This document shows positions 56,540-64,000 of a DNA stretch of 64,000 nt, piece after piece. Below the pieces are notes generated by a model that worked only from the letters and a program-made list of their open reading frames with translations, searched no databases and was not told where the DNA came from. The DNA is taken from NCBI GenBank assembly GCA_002313255.1, contig DCBA01000010.1:63259-127258 (forward strand), read 5' to 3'. Position 1 is the stretch's first letter; the number at the start of each line of letters is the position of its first letter. Source of the DNA: Gammaproteobacteria bacterium UBA1119 (GTDB taxonomy: Bacteria; Pseudomonadota; Gammaproteobacteria; Pseudomonadales; Azotimanducaceae). The position numbers were made by a program, and so were the translations under genes.

Positions 56540-58434
56540 TGGCAAAAGTCTATTCTGCTGAGTCCATCCAAGTTTTATCCGGGCTTGAACCGGTCCGCCG
56601 TCGACCGGGTATGTACACGGATACGTCACGTCCCAACCACCTCGTACAAGAAGTGATCGACAACAGTGTTGACGAAGCCCTGGCCGGTCATGCGCGTGAG
56701 ATTGAAGTGACGTTATTTGCGGATGGTTCCATTGAGGTTATCGATGATGGTCGAGGCATGCCTGTCGACGTTCACCCAGAACATAAGCTTTCGGGGGTCG
56801 AGCTCATTTTGACTAGGCTCCATGCCGGGGGGAAGTTTGATAACGAGCATTACAATTTTTCAGGTGGCTTACATGGGGTAGGCGTTTCTGTGGTCAACGC
56901 GTTATCCACGTGGCTGATTGCAGAAATCAAGCGCGATGGAAAGCTGTACTCGCAGCGGTTTGAAAGTGGCAAGCCTAAGGATGTGTTGAAAGAGATCGAT
57001 ACGGTAGGCAAGCGCAATACGGGAACGCGGATTCACTTCCTTCCCGACGAAGCGTATTTCGATACGAAACGTATAGCGGAAAATCCTTTACGCCACCTGC
57101 TCAATGCGAAAGCCGTGTTGTGTCCAGGCCTCACGGTGAGTTTTTCGGTAGAGGAGAAGAAAGGGCAAGCTGATACCCAAACATGGTGTTACGAAGATGG
57201 ACTGCGAACCTATTTGGGATCCGGACTCGAAGGTGAGCGAATTCCGATAGAGCCTTTTGTTCACTCTGCTGAAGGCAATCAGGAGGCAGCCGAATGGGCT
57301 TTGCAATGGGTGATCGATGGAGGCGAACTCATTACCGAGAGTTACGTCAATTTGATTCCGACACCGCTGGGTGGAACCCACGTCAATGGATTACGCAGTG
57401 GACTTGTCGAGGCACTCCGAGAATTTTGTGAATTTCGCGATTTGCTGCCTCGAGGGATCAAGCTGACGGGAGAAGATCTGTGGGATCAATGCACCTATGT
57501 GCTTTCCACGAAGTTGGCTGAACCTCAGTTTACGGGGCAGACGAAGGAGCGTTTGTCATCCCGCCAATCGGCTGTTTTTGTTAACGGCATTGCTAAAGAC
57601 GCGTTTAGTCTCTGGTTGAACGAGCATCATGGAGATGGGGAGCGAATCGCCGAATTAGTGATCGCCAACGCGCAGCAACGAATTCAAGCAAGCAAGAAGA
57701 TCGCTCGTAAGAAGATTACCGCGGGTCCCGCGCTGCCGGGAAAACTTAAGGATTGCGCGTCACAAGATGCGGACCGCTCGGAGTTGTTTTTGGTTGAGGG
57801 AGACTCGGCGGGTGGTTCTGCAACTCAGGCCCGAGACCGCGAGTTCCAAGCGGTGATGCCTTTGAAGGGTAAGATTCTGAATACTTGGGAAGTCGACGGC
57901 TCTCAGGTGCTCGCATCGCAGGAAGTGCACGACATTTCGATCGCGCTGGGTGTGGAACCGGGCGATGATAATTTAGATGGTTTGCGTTACGGCAAGGTGT
58001 GTGTGCTGGCGGATGCAGATTCCGACGGCGCCCATATCGCGACGCTCTTGTGTGCGCTTTTTTTAAAGCACTTCAAGGCATTGGTCGTAGCGGGGCACAT
58101 CCATATCGCCATGCCGCCGTTGTATCGCATTGATTTGGGAAAAGAAGTCTTCTATGCGCTCGACGAATCTGAAAAAAAAGGGATTCTTGACACGATCGCT
58201 GCGGAGAAAAAACGTGGCACCCCCATGGTGCAGCGATTCAAGGGACTTGCCGAGATGAATGCCATGCAATTACGCGAAACTACGATGGCCCCGGATACCC
58301 GGCGACTGGTGCAGCTCAAAATTGACTCCGACAGCAAAACGCAAGAGACGATGGATATGATGCTTGCAAAAAAACGAGCACACGACCGTCGTACGTGGCT
58401 TGAGATGAAAGGAGACCAAGCAGCGATTGATTAG
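56539..58434 (+). CDS. parE: DNA topoisomerase IV subunit B
   Basis: ATPase subunit of the enzyme that decatenates daughter chromosomes. The 631 residues contain the GHKL fold: VQEVIDNSVDEALAGHA, VIDDGRGMPVDVH, GGKFDNEHYNFSGGLHGVGVSVVNALS. The TOPRIM domain has FLVEGDSAGGSATQARDREFQAVMPLKGKILNTWE and ADADSDGAHIATLL. Its close E. coli size (630) and the parC neighbour distinguish it from GyrB. The ATG at 56539 is overlapped with cpdA by one base. Confidence 0.97.
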   Translation: MAKVYSAESIQVLSGLEPVRRRPGMYTDTSRPNHLVQEVIDNSVDEALAGHAREIEVTLFADGSIEVIDDGRGMPVDVHPEHKLSGVELILTRLHAGGKFDNEHYNFSGGLHGVGVSVVNALSTWLIAEIKRDGKLYSQRFESGKPKDVLKEIDTVGKRNTGTRIHFLPDEAYFDTKRIAENPLRHLLNAKAVLCPGLTVSFSVEEKKGQADTQTWCYEDGLRTYLGSGLEGERIPIEPFVHSAEGNQEAAEWALQWVIDGGELITESYVNLIPTPLGGTHVNGLRSGLVEALREFCEFRDLLPRGIKLTGEDLWDQCTYVLSTKLAEPQFTGQTKERLSSRQSAVFVNGIAKDAFSLWLNEHHGDGERIAELVIANAQQRIQASKKIARKKITAGPALPGKLKDCASQDADRSELFLVEGDSAGGSATQARDREFQAVMPLKGKILNTWEVDGSQVLASQEVHDISIALGVEPGDDNLDGLRYGKVCVLADADSDGAHIATLLCALFLKHFKALVVAGHIHIAMPPLYRIDLGKEVFYALDESEKKGILDTIAAEKKRGTPMVQRFKGLAEMNAMQLRETTMAPDTRRLVQLKIDSDSKTQETMDMMLAKKRAHDRRTWLEMKGDQAAID

Positions 58435-58458
58435 GCCAATTCCGAACGGAGGGACTAG

Positions 58459-60693
58459 ATGATGTTGGATACCAATGGAGATGTCGAAGTTGTACCTCTG
58501 AGGGCTTATACGGAAAAGGCATACCTCGACTATTCGATGTATGTGATCAACGACCGTGCGTTGCCTCACGTTGGAGATGGACTTAAACCCGTTCAACGGA
58601 GAATCATCTACGCAATGTCTCAAATGGGACTTAATCATCAAGCCAAATTTGCGAAGTCCGTACGAACGGTGGGTGAGGTGACCGGCAAGTTCCATCCGCA
58701 TGGAGACACCGCTTGTTATGAAGCTATGGTGCTAATGGCTCAATCCTTTTCGTTTCGATATCCGCTTGTGGATCCCCAAGGCAATTTTGGGGCGCCCGAT
58801 GATCCCAAGTCTTTTGGAGCAGCACGGTATACGGAGGCTCGATTAGCAAATTACGCGGCGTTACTTCTGACCGAGGTGGCCCAGGGAACGGTCGATTTTT
58901 CTCCCAATTTCGATGGGACTCGGGACGAACCTGACATCCTCCCAGCGCGGTTACCCTTCATTTTGTTGAACGGATGTACTGGAATTGCGGTCGGTATGGC
59001 CACAGACGTTCTACCTCACAACCTTAAAGAAGTGGTTGCGGCATGTATTTTATTGTTGGACCGCCCGTCGGCGAGCCTCGGCGATGTTCTAGCTTGCATT
59101 AAGGGACCCGACTTCCCGTCTGAGGCGCTGATTATCACTGATCAACGAGAACTTGAAGATGTCTATGAAACAGGACGAGGATCGGTTAAGACCCGTGCTC
59201 AATATGTCCGTGAGCAAGGCGAGATAGTAATTACAGCGCTACCGTACCAAGTCTCGCCAGCGAAAGTACTTGAGCAAATTGCTCAACAAATGCAGGCAAA
59301 AAAACTGCCCATGCTTGCGGATCTTCGCGATGAGTCTGATTACGAAAATCCGACTCGTTTGATCTTGGTTCCTCGCTCGAATCGGGTTGATATCGACCGT
59401 CTTATGAGCCACCTATTTGCAACCACGGACCTTGAACGCAGTCATCGGATGAATTTCAACGTCATTGCCTTAGACAAACGACCTCGGGTATTCGGCCTCA
59501 AAGAGTTGCTTAAAGAATGGCTTAAGTTCCGACAAGAAACGGTGCAGCGTCGCATCGAATACCGTCTCGAACGTATTGCCGAGCGCGTACACATTGTCGA
59601 GGGATTGCTCGTCGCTTACCTCAATTTGGACGAAGTTATAAGGATCATTCGCGAAGAAGAGGATCCCCAAAGTGAGCTGATCAAACGATTTGAATTATCG
59701 GCAGTCCAGGCAACTTCTATTCTTGACCTTCGGCTTAGGCAACTCGTCAAGCTTGAAGAAGAGAAACTCGAGGCTGAACGTGGAGAGTTGGCGGATGAAT
59801 CGACTGACCTCGAGAAAATACTTGGATCCAAAGTTCGACTAAAAACGTTGATCAAAAACGAGCTAAAAGCAGTTGCTAAGGAATACGGCGATGCAAGACG
59901 TTCTGAAATCACGGTCGAAGAAGAAGCGGCCGCATATTTGGACGAAGATTTGATCAGTAATGATCCGGTGACGGTGATCATGTCTGATAAAGGCTGGATA
60001 CGGTCCGCTAAAGGTCACGAGACTGATCCTGAAGATTTTGCCTATCGCCCCGGAGATTCGTTTGCCGGTGCCGTACGTACCCGACTTAACGAAAACTGTG
60101 TCTTCTTCGATTCGACAGGCCGTGCGTACACGCTGCAGTCGCGGACGCTGCCCTCGGCGCGTGGTCAGGGAGAACCGCTTACGGGCAGATTGAATCCGCC
60201 GCCAGAAGCAAGGTTCGTCGGTTTGGCTGCGGGCGATGTAAGGGTGCTTTTGGGATCCGAGGCAGGCTATGGCTTTGTCGGCTCATTGAAAGAAATGGTG
60301 ACCAAGAATCGATCGGGGAAAGCGGTTCTCAATGTGCCTGAAGGTAGCTTCGCGTTGCCGCCATCGATTGTGGTTGAAGATACGTTGGTAGCTGTGATTA
60401 CCAATACAGGTCGATTGCTCGTATTTGAATTAAGTCAGGTTCCCGAGCTCAATCGGGGTAAGGGAAGCAAGCTTATGAATATTCCGATCGCGAGTTTGAA
60501 GACTCGAGAGGAATACGTCATCGGGCTTACCGCCTTTGGTGAGAGGGATCGGTTGATCTTGCGAGCCGGTCAACGTCACCTGGGTTTGCGGGTCCAAGAC
60601 ATGCAGAATTATTTGGGCGAACGCGCACGCCGTGGGCGTAAATTACCGCGGGGATTCCAGAAGATCGACCGAGTGGAAGTAGAACGTCAGTAG
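58459..60693 (+). CDS. parC: DNA topoisomerase IV subunit A
   Basis: DNA cleavage subunit; the tyrosine makes the covalent link. The 744 residues contain [30 protein letters not shown], the quinolone-determining stretch [14 protein letters not shown] (threonine where E. coli has Ser80), the active-site AARYTEARL (Arg-Tyr) and the C-terminal pinwheel blades. GGAGGG is placed well before the ATG at 58459; a second ATG follows immediately at 58462. It is separated from parE by 24 bases and probably co-transcribed. Confidence 0.96.
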   Translation: MMLDTNGDVEVVPLRAYTEKAYLDYSMYVINDRALPHVGDGLKPVQRRIIYAMSQMGLNHQAKFAKSVRTVGEVTGKFHPHGDTACYEAMVLMAQSFSFRYPLVDPQGNFGAPDDPKSFGAARYTEARLANYAALLLTEVAQGTVDFSPNFDGTRDEPDILPARLPFILLNGCTGIAVGMATDVLPHNLKEVVAACILLLDRPSASLGDVLACIKGPDFPSEALIITDQRELEDVYETGRGSVKTRAQYVREQGEIVITALPYQVSPAKVLEQIAQQMQAKKLPMLADLRDESDYENPTRLILVPRSNRVDIDRLMSHLFATTDLERSHRMNFNVIALDKRPRVFGLKELLKEWLKFRQETVQRRIEYRLERIAERVHIVEGLLVAYLNLDEVIRIIREEEDPQSELIKRFELSAVQATSILDLRLRQLVKLEEEKLEAERGELADESTDLEKILGSKVRLKTLIKNELKAVAKEYGDARRSEITVEEEAAAYLDEDLISNDPVTVIMSDKGWIRSAKGHETDPEDFAYRPGDSFAGAVRTRLNENCVFFDSTGRAYTLQSRTLPSARGQGEPLTGRLNPPPEARFVGLAAGDVRVLLGSEAGYGFVGSLKEMVTKNRSGKAVLNVPEGSFALPPSIVVEDTLVAVITNTGRLLVFELSQVPELNRGKGSKLMNIPIASLKTREEYVIGLTAFGERDRLILRAGQRHLGLRVQDMQNYLGERARRGRKLPRGFQKIDRVEVERQ

Positions 60694-60719
60694 CTGCCAA
60701 ACAATCCTAGAGGTGAAAC

Positions 60720-61868
60720 TTATACGGCTTGGGCGATGATGAGCTCAGCTTGACGCTCGATCAGTGTTTGGTACGCGGGAGCGACCCCTTCCACTAGATG
60801 ATAGCGACGAGACGTCGAAATCAGAGAGATGGCCGCGGGATTATCTTTAATGCGCCCAATAATTCGTTCGGTACGCGTGATACTTGCCATCACGTCCTCG
60901 CTAATAGCGAGATGCCCATCGGAAGCCAAGGCTGAAAGTAGCACCGCGTCACGGGCATTGTCGGTAGACAGCAACTCGTCGAGCGTCGTGCAGACAGGTC
61001 CGACGTGCAACCCGAATCGAAAGCGGATTTTCGGTCGTTCTTCGGCGTAGTGGTCGTGATTCATGGCATCGAGCGTTCTGCTAAGTAGCAAAGCGGCGCA
61101 AACGACTTCGAAGCTTCGGTCCTGTGCGTCTGTTTGATCGAAGGCGAGGGCAACGCCAGTTCCTGTCAGTAGAGTCGCTCTGGCAGCGTAGAGGTTTGCA
61201 ACCCGATTGGAGCGAGCTGTGGCGATGGACATAGCCCTAGTTCTCGCTTCGGCGGGGAGACTGATTTGGTTAAACACGTTGACCACTAGTATGAAAGCAC
61301 TCGCGTGGGAGGAACTTCCATGTTTGATCGACGGATCAGACGCCGACAGGTTGGCGCGAAAAGCCAGTCCGATCACGACCCCAATAACGGTGAGGAACCC
61401 AGTTGCGCACATCCACAAAGACTGCAGAACCTTGTCGGAAAGTGACGTCTGAAACGCATCAGGATTAATCAAAATTTGTATGTAACCGGCGATAGTGTCT
61501 TGTACCGTGATTTCTTGGCTATACGCAGGAAGGGTGGAATACGGCGCGAAATTTCCAGCAACAGCGAGTAGTTGACCGTCGACGCTGTAAATGCTTATGC
61601 CAGCGATTTCATTGAACATGGCCATGTCATTGGTAAGGGCACTGAGTGCTAGATTGTCGTTGCTTAAAAGTGGTTTCACTGCCAGCTCCGAAAGTCGATA
61701 TGCGGACGTATTCCCGAAGGCGACAAGCCTAGAGTGGCCCTGCCCCAACGCGGTGTAATGCCAAATGGATAACACTAAGCAGACGGCAAAGAGATACGTC
61801 GCGGCGACTCCGCCTAGAAGCCTTTTCGACTGCGAAATCGCATCCGTTAGTTGGATCCTCAACACCAC
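60720..61868 (-). CDS. AhpA-like membrane protein with degenerate cyclase domain
   Basis: A 382-residue bitopic protein. TM1 is at about 19-41 and TM2 at about 148-168, enclosing a periplasmic domain of about 105 residues; a cytoplasmic domain runs from about 190 to 380. The last has a class III adenylate/guanylate cyclase fold signature (RFRFGLHVGPV), but the two metal-binding aspartates appear lost: the first strand reads AFILVVNVFNQIS and the second LLTGTGVALAF where GD is expected. This suggests a sensor or scaffold rather than an active cyclase. The Pseudomonas parC-serB neighbourhood has a related AhpA protein. It starts with GTG at 61868. Confidence 0.7.
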   Translation of the reverse strand: MVLRIQLTDAISQSKRLLGGVAATYLFAVCLVLSIWHYTALGQGHSRLVAFGNTSAYRLSELAVKPLLSNDNLALSALTNDMAMFNEIAGISIYSVDGQLLAVAGNFAPYSTLPAYSQEITVQDTIAGYIQILINPDAFQTSLSDKVLQSLWMCATGFLTVIGVVIGLAFRANLSASDPSIKHGSSSHASAFILVVNVFNQISLPAEARTRAMSIATARSNRVANLYAARATLLTGTGVALAFDQTDAQDRSFEVVCAALLLSRTLDAMNHDHYAEERPKIRFRFGLHVGPVCTTLDELLSTDNARDAVLLSALASDGHLAISEDVMASITRTERIIGRIKDNPAAISLISTSRRYHLVEGVAPAYQTLIERQAELIIAQAV

Positions 61869-61979
61869 CGATACCTAATTAGCCGTGGCTCGGTAACAAC
61901 GACGTCATGTATCTGCGCGCGCTGTTTGCCTCTTGATGATGCTGATGGTGAATTTGGTTGAGTTGTTCGCTTCATTTGA

Positions 61980-63020
61980 TTAAGCGAGAGTATCGATTCG
62001 CGTAGATGCTGGTGGTAAAGAATCCGAAGTAATCAATTCTTTGGCGGGTCGCCCCGGCGTTTCTTGGACCAACTTGGGAACGAGATATCCTGGTAATTTG
62101 CTTTGAACTGCGCCGTGCAAACGGATCGCAGTATCAATACCGATATGGAAATGGGAGGTACCTTTTACCCGGTCCGGTAGGTGCAGGTAGTAGGGAAGAA
62201 TACCAATCTCGAAAAGTGCCTCAGACAGATCGCATAGCGTTACATCGTCGTCATTTACGCCCGCGAGTAAAACGCTTTGATTTAGCAGTGTTATGTCGGC
62301 CTGGCGCAATGCAGCAAAGGCCACAGCGACATTCTCATCAATTTCGTTTGCATGATTGAAATGTGCGACGACCACCGTGTTTAAGCGTGTATTTGCGAGT
62401 ATCTCAATCAATGGTTCGGAAATCCGCTGAGGGATAACCACGGGGAGACGAGTATGAATTCGCAACCGGTTCACGTGCGGAATGTCCTCGATATTCGCCA
62501 CAAGGATACTCAAGCGCTCGTCAGGCATGATGAGGGGATCTCCGCCTGACAAAATTACTTCGCGGATTGAAGGATCGTCCTTGACGTGGTCCAACATCGG
62601 GAATGTGCTGTCGTGGCGGTGATGCGCATAAGGGAAGTTGCGCCGGAAACAATATCGGCAATTTACCGCACAATTCTCAGCCGCGATAACTAATACCCGG
62701 CCCCGGTATTTCTGCATGAGACCCGGGACCAGCGTGGCTGATGCTTCCTGCAAGGGATCGGACTCGAAACCTGGGGCGCTGGCCTTTTCAGCCAGTTCGG
62801 GAACAACTTGACGCAGCAGTGGGTCACTTCGATCACCTCGACGCATACGGGATACATATGGCATGGGCACCCGCATAGGAAAGGCCGGGTTCGGATCCCA
62901 GTCGGCGCCATCTAGCGAAAGTCCGAGCATGTCGGCCAGATCCTTGACGTGGGTGACGGCACCTGAAAGCTGTGTTTGCCATGCTTTGGGCTGCCAAGGA
63001 AGTGGAATCGACGTTATCAT
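61980..63020 (-). CDS. epmB: EF-P beta-lysylation protein EpmB
   Basis: Radical-SAM, PLP-dependent enzyme that converts alpha-lysine to beta-lysine for EF-P modification. The 346 residues contain the cluster motif CAVNCRYCFRRNFPYAHH near residue 114, LSGGDPLIMPDERL, RLRIHTRLPVVIPQR, and the PLP lysine region in RVKGTSHFHIG. It is shorter than lysine 2,3-aminomutase and lacks its C-terminal extension, as in EpmB. The ATG at 63020 is divergent from efp by 28 bases, and epmA follows efp, so all three genes of this modification are present. Confidence 0.95.
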   Translation of the reverse strand: MITSIPLPWQPKAWQTQLSGAVTHVKDLADMLGLSLDGADWDPNPAFPMRVPMPYVSRMRRGDRSDPLLRQVVPELAEKASAPGFESDPLQEASATLVPGLMQKYRGRVLVIAAENCAVNCRYCFRRNFPYAHHRHDSTFPMLDHVKDDPSIREVILSGGDPLIMPDERLSILVANIEDIPHVNRLRIHTRLPVVIPQRISEPLIEILANTRLNTVVVAHFNHANEIDENVAVAFAALRQADITLLNQSVLLAGVNDDDVTLCDLSEALFEIGILPYYLHLPDRVKGTSHFHIGIDTAIRLHGAVQSKLPGYLVPKLVQETPGRPAKELITSDSLPPASTRIDTLA

Positions 63021-63048
63021 TTTGGGTTTACGGTTTGGGTGAGAGCAC

Positions 63049-63621
63049 GTGGCAGCCTATTCTACTAACGAATTCCGTTCAGGATTGAAGGTTCTCCTAG
63101 AAGGCGAACCTTGTTCGATTCTCCAAAATGAATTCGTAAAACCTGGTAAAGGCCGAGCCTTCAACCGAGTTAGATTCCGAAATCTAAAGTCGGGTCGCGT
63201 ATGGGAGCGGACGTTTAAAAGTGGCGAGTCCATTGAAGCGGCGGACGTAATGGACCTAGATATGCAGTATCTGTATAGCGACGGCGAGTTCTGGCACTTC
63301 ATGCGTACGGATGGAAGTTATGAACAAGTTGCTGCCAATCGAGCCGCAGTTGGTATCGCAAAAGACTGGTTGAAAGAAGAAGACGTCCTGAGTGTCACGC
63401 TGTGGAACGATGAGCCGATATCGGTCACCCCGCCGAATTTTGTTGAACTTGAAGTCACCCATACCGATCCTGGGATTCGGGGTGACACCGCGCAAGGAGG
63501 GAGTAAACCTGCCGAACTGTCGACAGGGGCGATTATTAAGGTCCCCCTCTTTGTTGAAATTGGCGATATTTTGCGCGTTGACACCCGTAATGGTGAATAT
63601 GTAGGGCGCACCAAGGATTGA
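63049..63621 (+). CDS. efp: elongation factor P
   Basis: Translation factor that relieves ribosome stalling at consecutive prolines. The 190-residue protein has three OB-like domains; the modified lysine is K34 in KPGKGRAF, the EpmA/EpmB target type. [48 protein letters not shown], and the C-terminal [43 protein letters not shown] are conserved. It starts with GTG at 63049, the short 28-base gap to divergent epmB leaving no room for separate full promoters. The TGA overlaps epmA TTG. Confidence 0.97.
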   Translation: MAAYSTNEFRSGLKVLLEGEPCSILQNEFVKPGKGRAFNRVRFRNLKSGRVWERTFKSGESIEAADVMDLDMQYLYSDGEFWHFMRTDGSYEQVAANRAAVGIAKDWLKEEDVLSVTLWNDEPISVTPPNFVELEVTHTDPGIRGDTAQGGSKPAELSTGAIIKVPLFVEIGDILRVDTRNGEYVGRTKD

Positions 63622-64000
63622 TTCAATGGCGGCCATCTTGTTCGCTCGACAGCTTGGTTGAACGGGCGCGCGTTCTTGGTGTGATTCGTGATTTCTTTCG
63701 CGAGAAAAATGTGCTCGAGGTCCAAACGTCCGTGCTTGCTCGATACGGCGCGACTGAACCAACCATAGCAAGTTTCAGGACGGACTCGGGGCATCACCTG
63801 CAAACGTCGCCTGAGTTCCAAATGAAGCGTCTTTTGGCTGCGGGCGCGCCGTCCATCTATCAAATATGTCCTGCTTTTCGGCAGGGGGAGGAAGGTCGAA
63901 ACCACAATCCCGAGTTTGTCATCCTCGAATGGTATCGACTCGGCTTTAATTCGCGTCAACTAATCCTGGAGGTTGCCGAATTAGTTGATTTGATTCTAGG
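63618..64000 (+). CDS. epmA: EF-P lysyltransferase EpmA (truncated by the window end)
   Basis: Class-II lysyl-tRNA-synthetase-like enzyme that attaches beta-lysine to K34 of EF-P. The 127 visible residues start [27 protein letters not shown]. Motif-2-like [24 protein letters not shown] and [25 protein letters not shown] match E. coli EpmA. The TTG at 63618 overlaps the efp TGA (TTGA), so the pair is coupled. The N-terminal tRNA-binding domain of LysRS is missing, which identifies EpmA. The 3' end lies beyond the window. Confidence 0.93.
   Translation, partial: MIQWRPSCSLDSLVERARVLGVIRDFFREKNVLEVQTSVLARYGATEPTIASFRTDSGHHLQTSPEFQMKRLLAAGAPSIYQICPAFRQGEEGRNHNPEFVILEWYRLGFNSRQLILEVAELVDLIL

Overview
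The window reads as a stretch of core chromosome from a gammaproteobacterium, probably an uncultured or marine lineage rather than an enteric. The evidence is gene content and order. The tolC / yqiB / cpdA / parE / parC / ahpA block, the zapA / 6S RNA / ygfA block, epmB / efp / epmA, metW-metX with yggT-proC-yggS, rppH-ptsP, lgt-thyA-folA and coaBC-algC-argB are all familiar gammaproteobacterial neighbourhoods, close to those of Pseudomonas and its relatives. Base composition looks near 50 % GC throughout. I see no insertion sequence, prophage, tRNA, rRNA operon or CRISPR array, and no stretch that looks recently acquired.

Layout. 1-7.3 kb: argB, algC and coaBC (minus); rpmB-rpmG-mutM (plus); coaD and rsmD (minus); ftsY (plus). 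7.3-10.9 kb: ftsE-ftsX, then rpoH behind a perfect CIRCE operator, a DUF423 membrane protein and trmB. 10.9-21.5 kb: a long minus-strand run of hemW, rdgB, metW-metX, yggT-proC-yggS, ruvX-yqgE-gshB and rsmE-metF-metK. 21.7-29.3 kb: tkt-pgk, a GlcD-type flavoprotein, rpiA (opposite), ilvA and an SDR. 29.4-31.3 kb, minus: def, ygfA, 6S RNA, zapA and a TIGR02449 protein. 31.4-38.4 kb: ubiH, gcvH, a YyaL/DUF255 protein (opposite) and rppH-ptsP. 38.5-47.1 kb: an SDR without catalytic residues, a TANGO2/NRDE protein, lgt-thyA-folA, dapD and an AcoX-like kinase-fabV-hemE-vanZ run. 47.2-53.6 kb: ilvD, argE, ilvE, an LpxL-type acyltransferase and waaA. 53.6-64 kb: tolC, yqiB-cpdA, parE-parC, an AhpA-like protein, epmB, efp and a partial epmA.

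How the genes fit together. Several pathways recur: methionine/SAM/folate (metX, metW, metF, metK, thyA, folA, ygfA, gcvH), branched-chain amino acids (ilvA, ilvD, ilvE), arginine (argB, argE), translation and its modification (rpmB, rpmG, efp, epmA, epmB, rsmD, rsmE, trmB, def), cell division and membrane targeting (ftsY, ftsE, ftsX, zapA), envelope (lgt, lpxL, waaA, tolC, algC) and chromosome decatenation (parE, parC). Neighbouring genes are packed tightly, with 1-14 base overlaps. Non-ATG starts are frequent: many GTG, several TTG, and one forced CTG at mutM.

The most notable non-coding signals are a perfect CIRCE inverted repeat in front of rpoH (8968-8994), a recognisable 6S RNA (about 30535-30713, minus) and a pair of 24-base palindromes sharing the half-site GTTACATTT between tolC and yqiB (55113-55170). 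The palindromes look like an undescribed operator for the tolC efflux channel. No wholly new multi-gene system is evident; the interest lies in regulation, start-codon usage and a few catalytically degenerate proteins.
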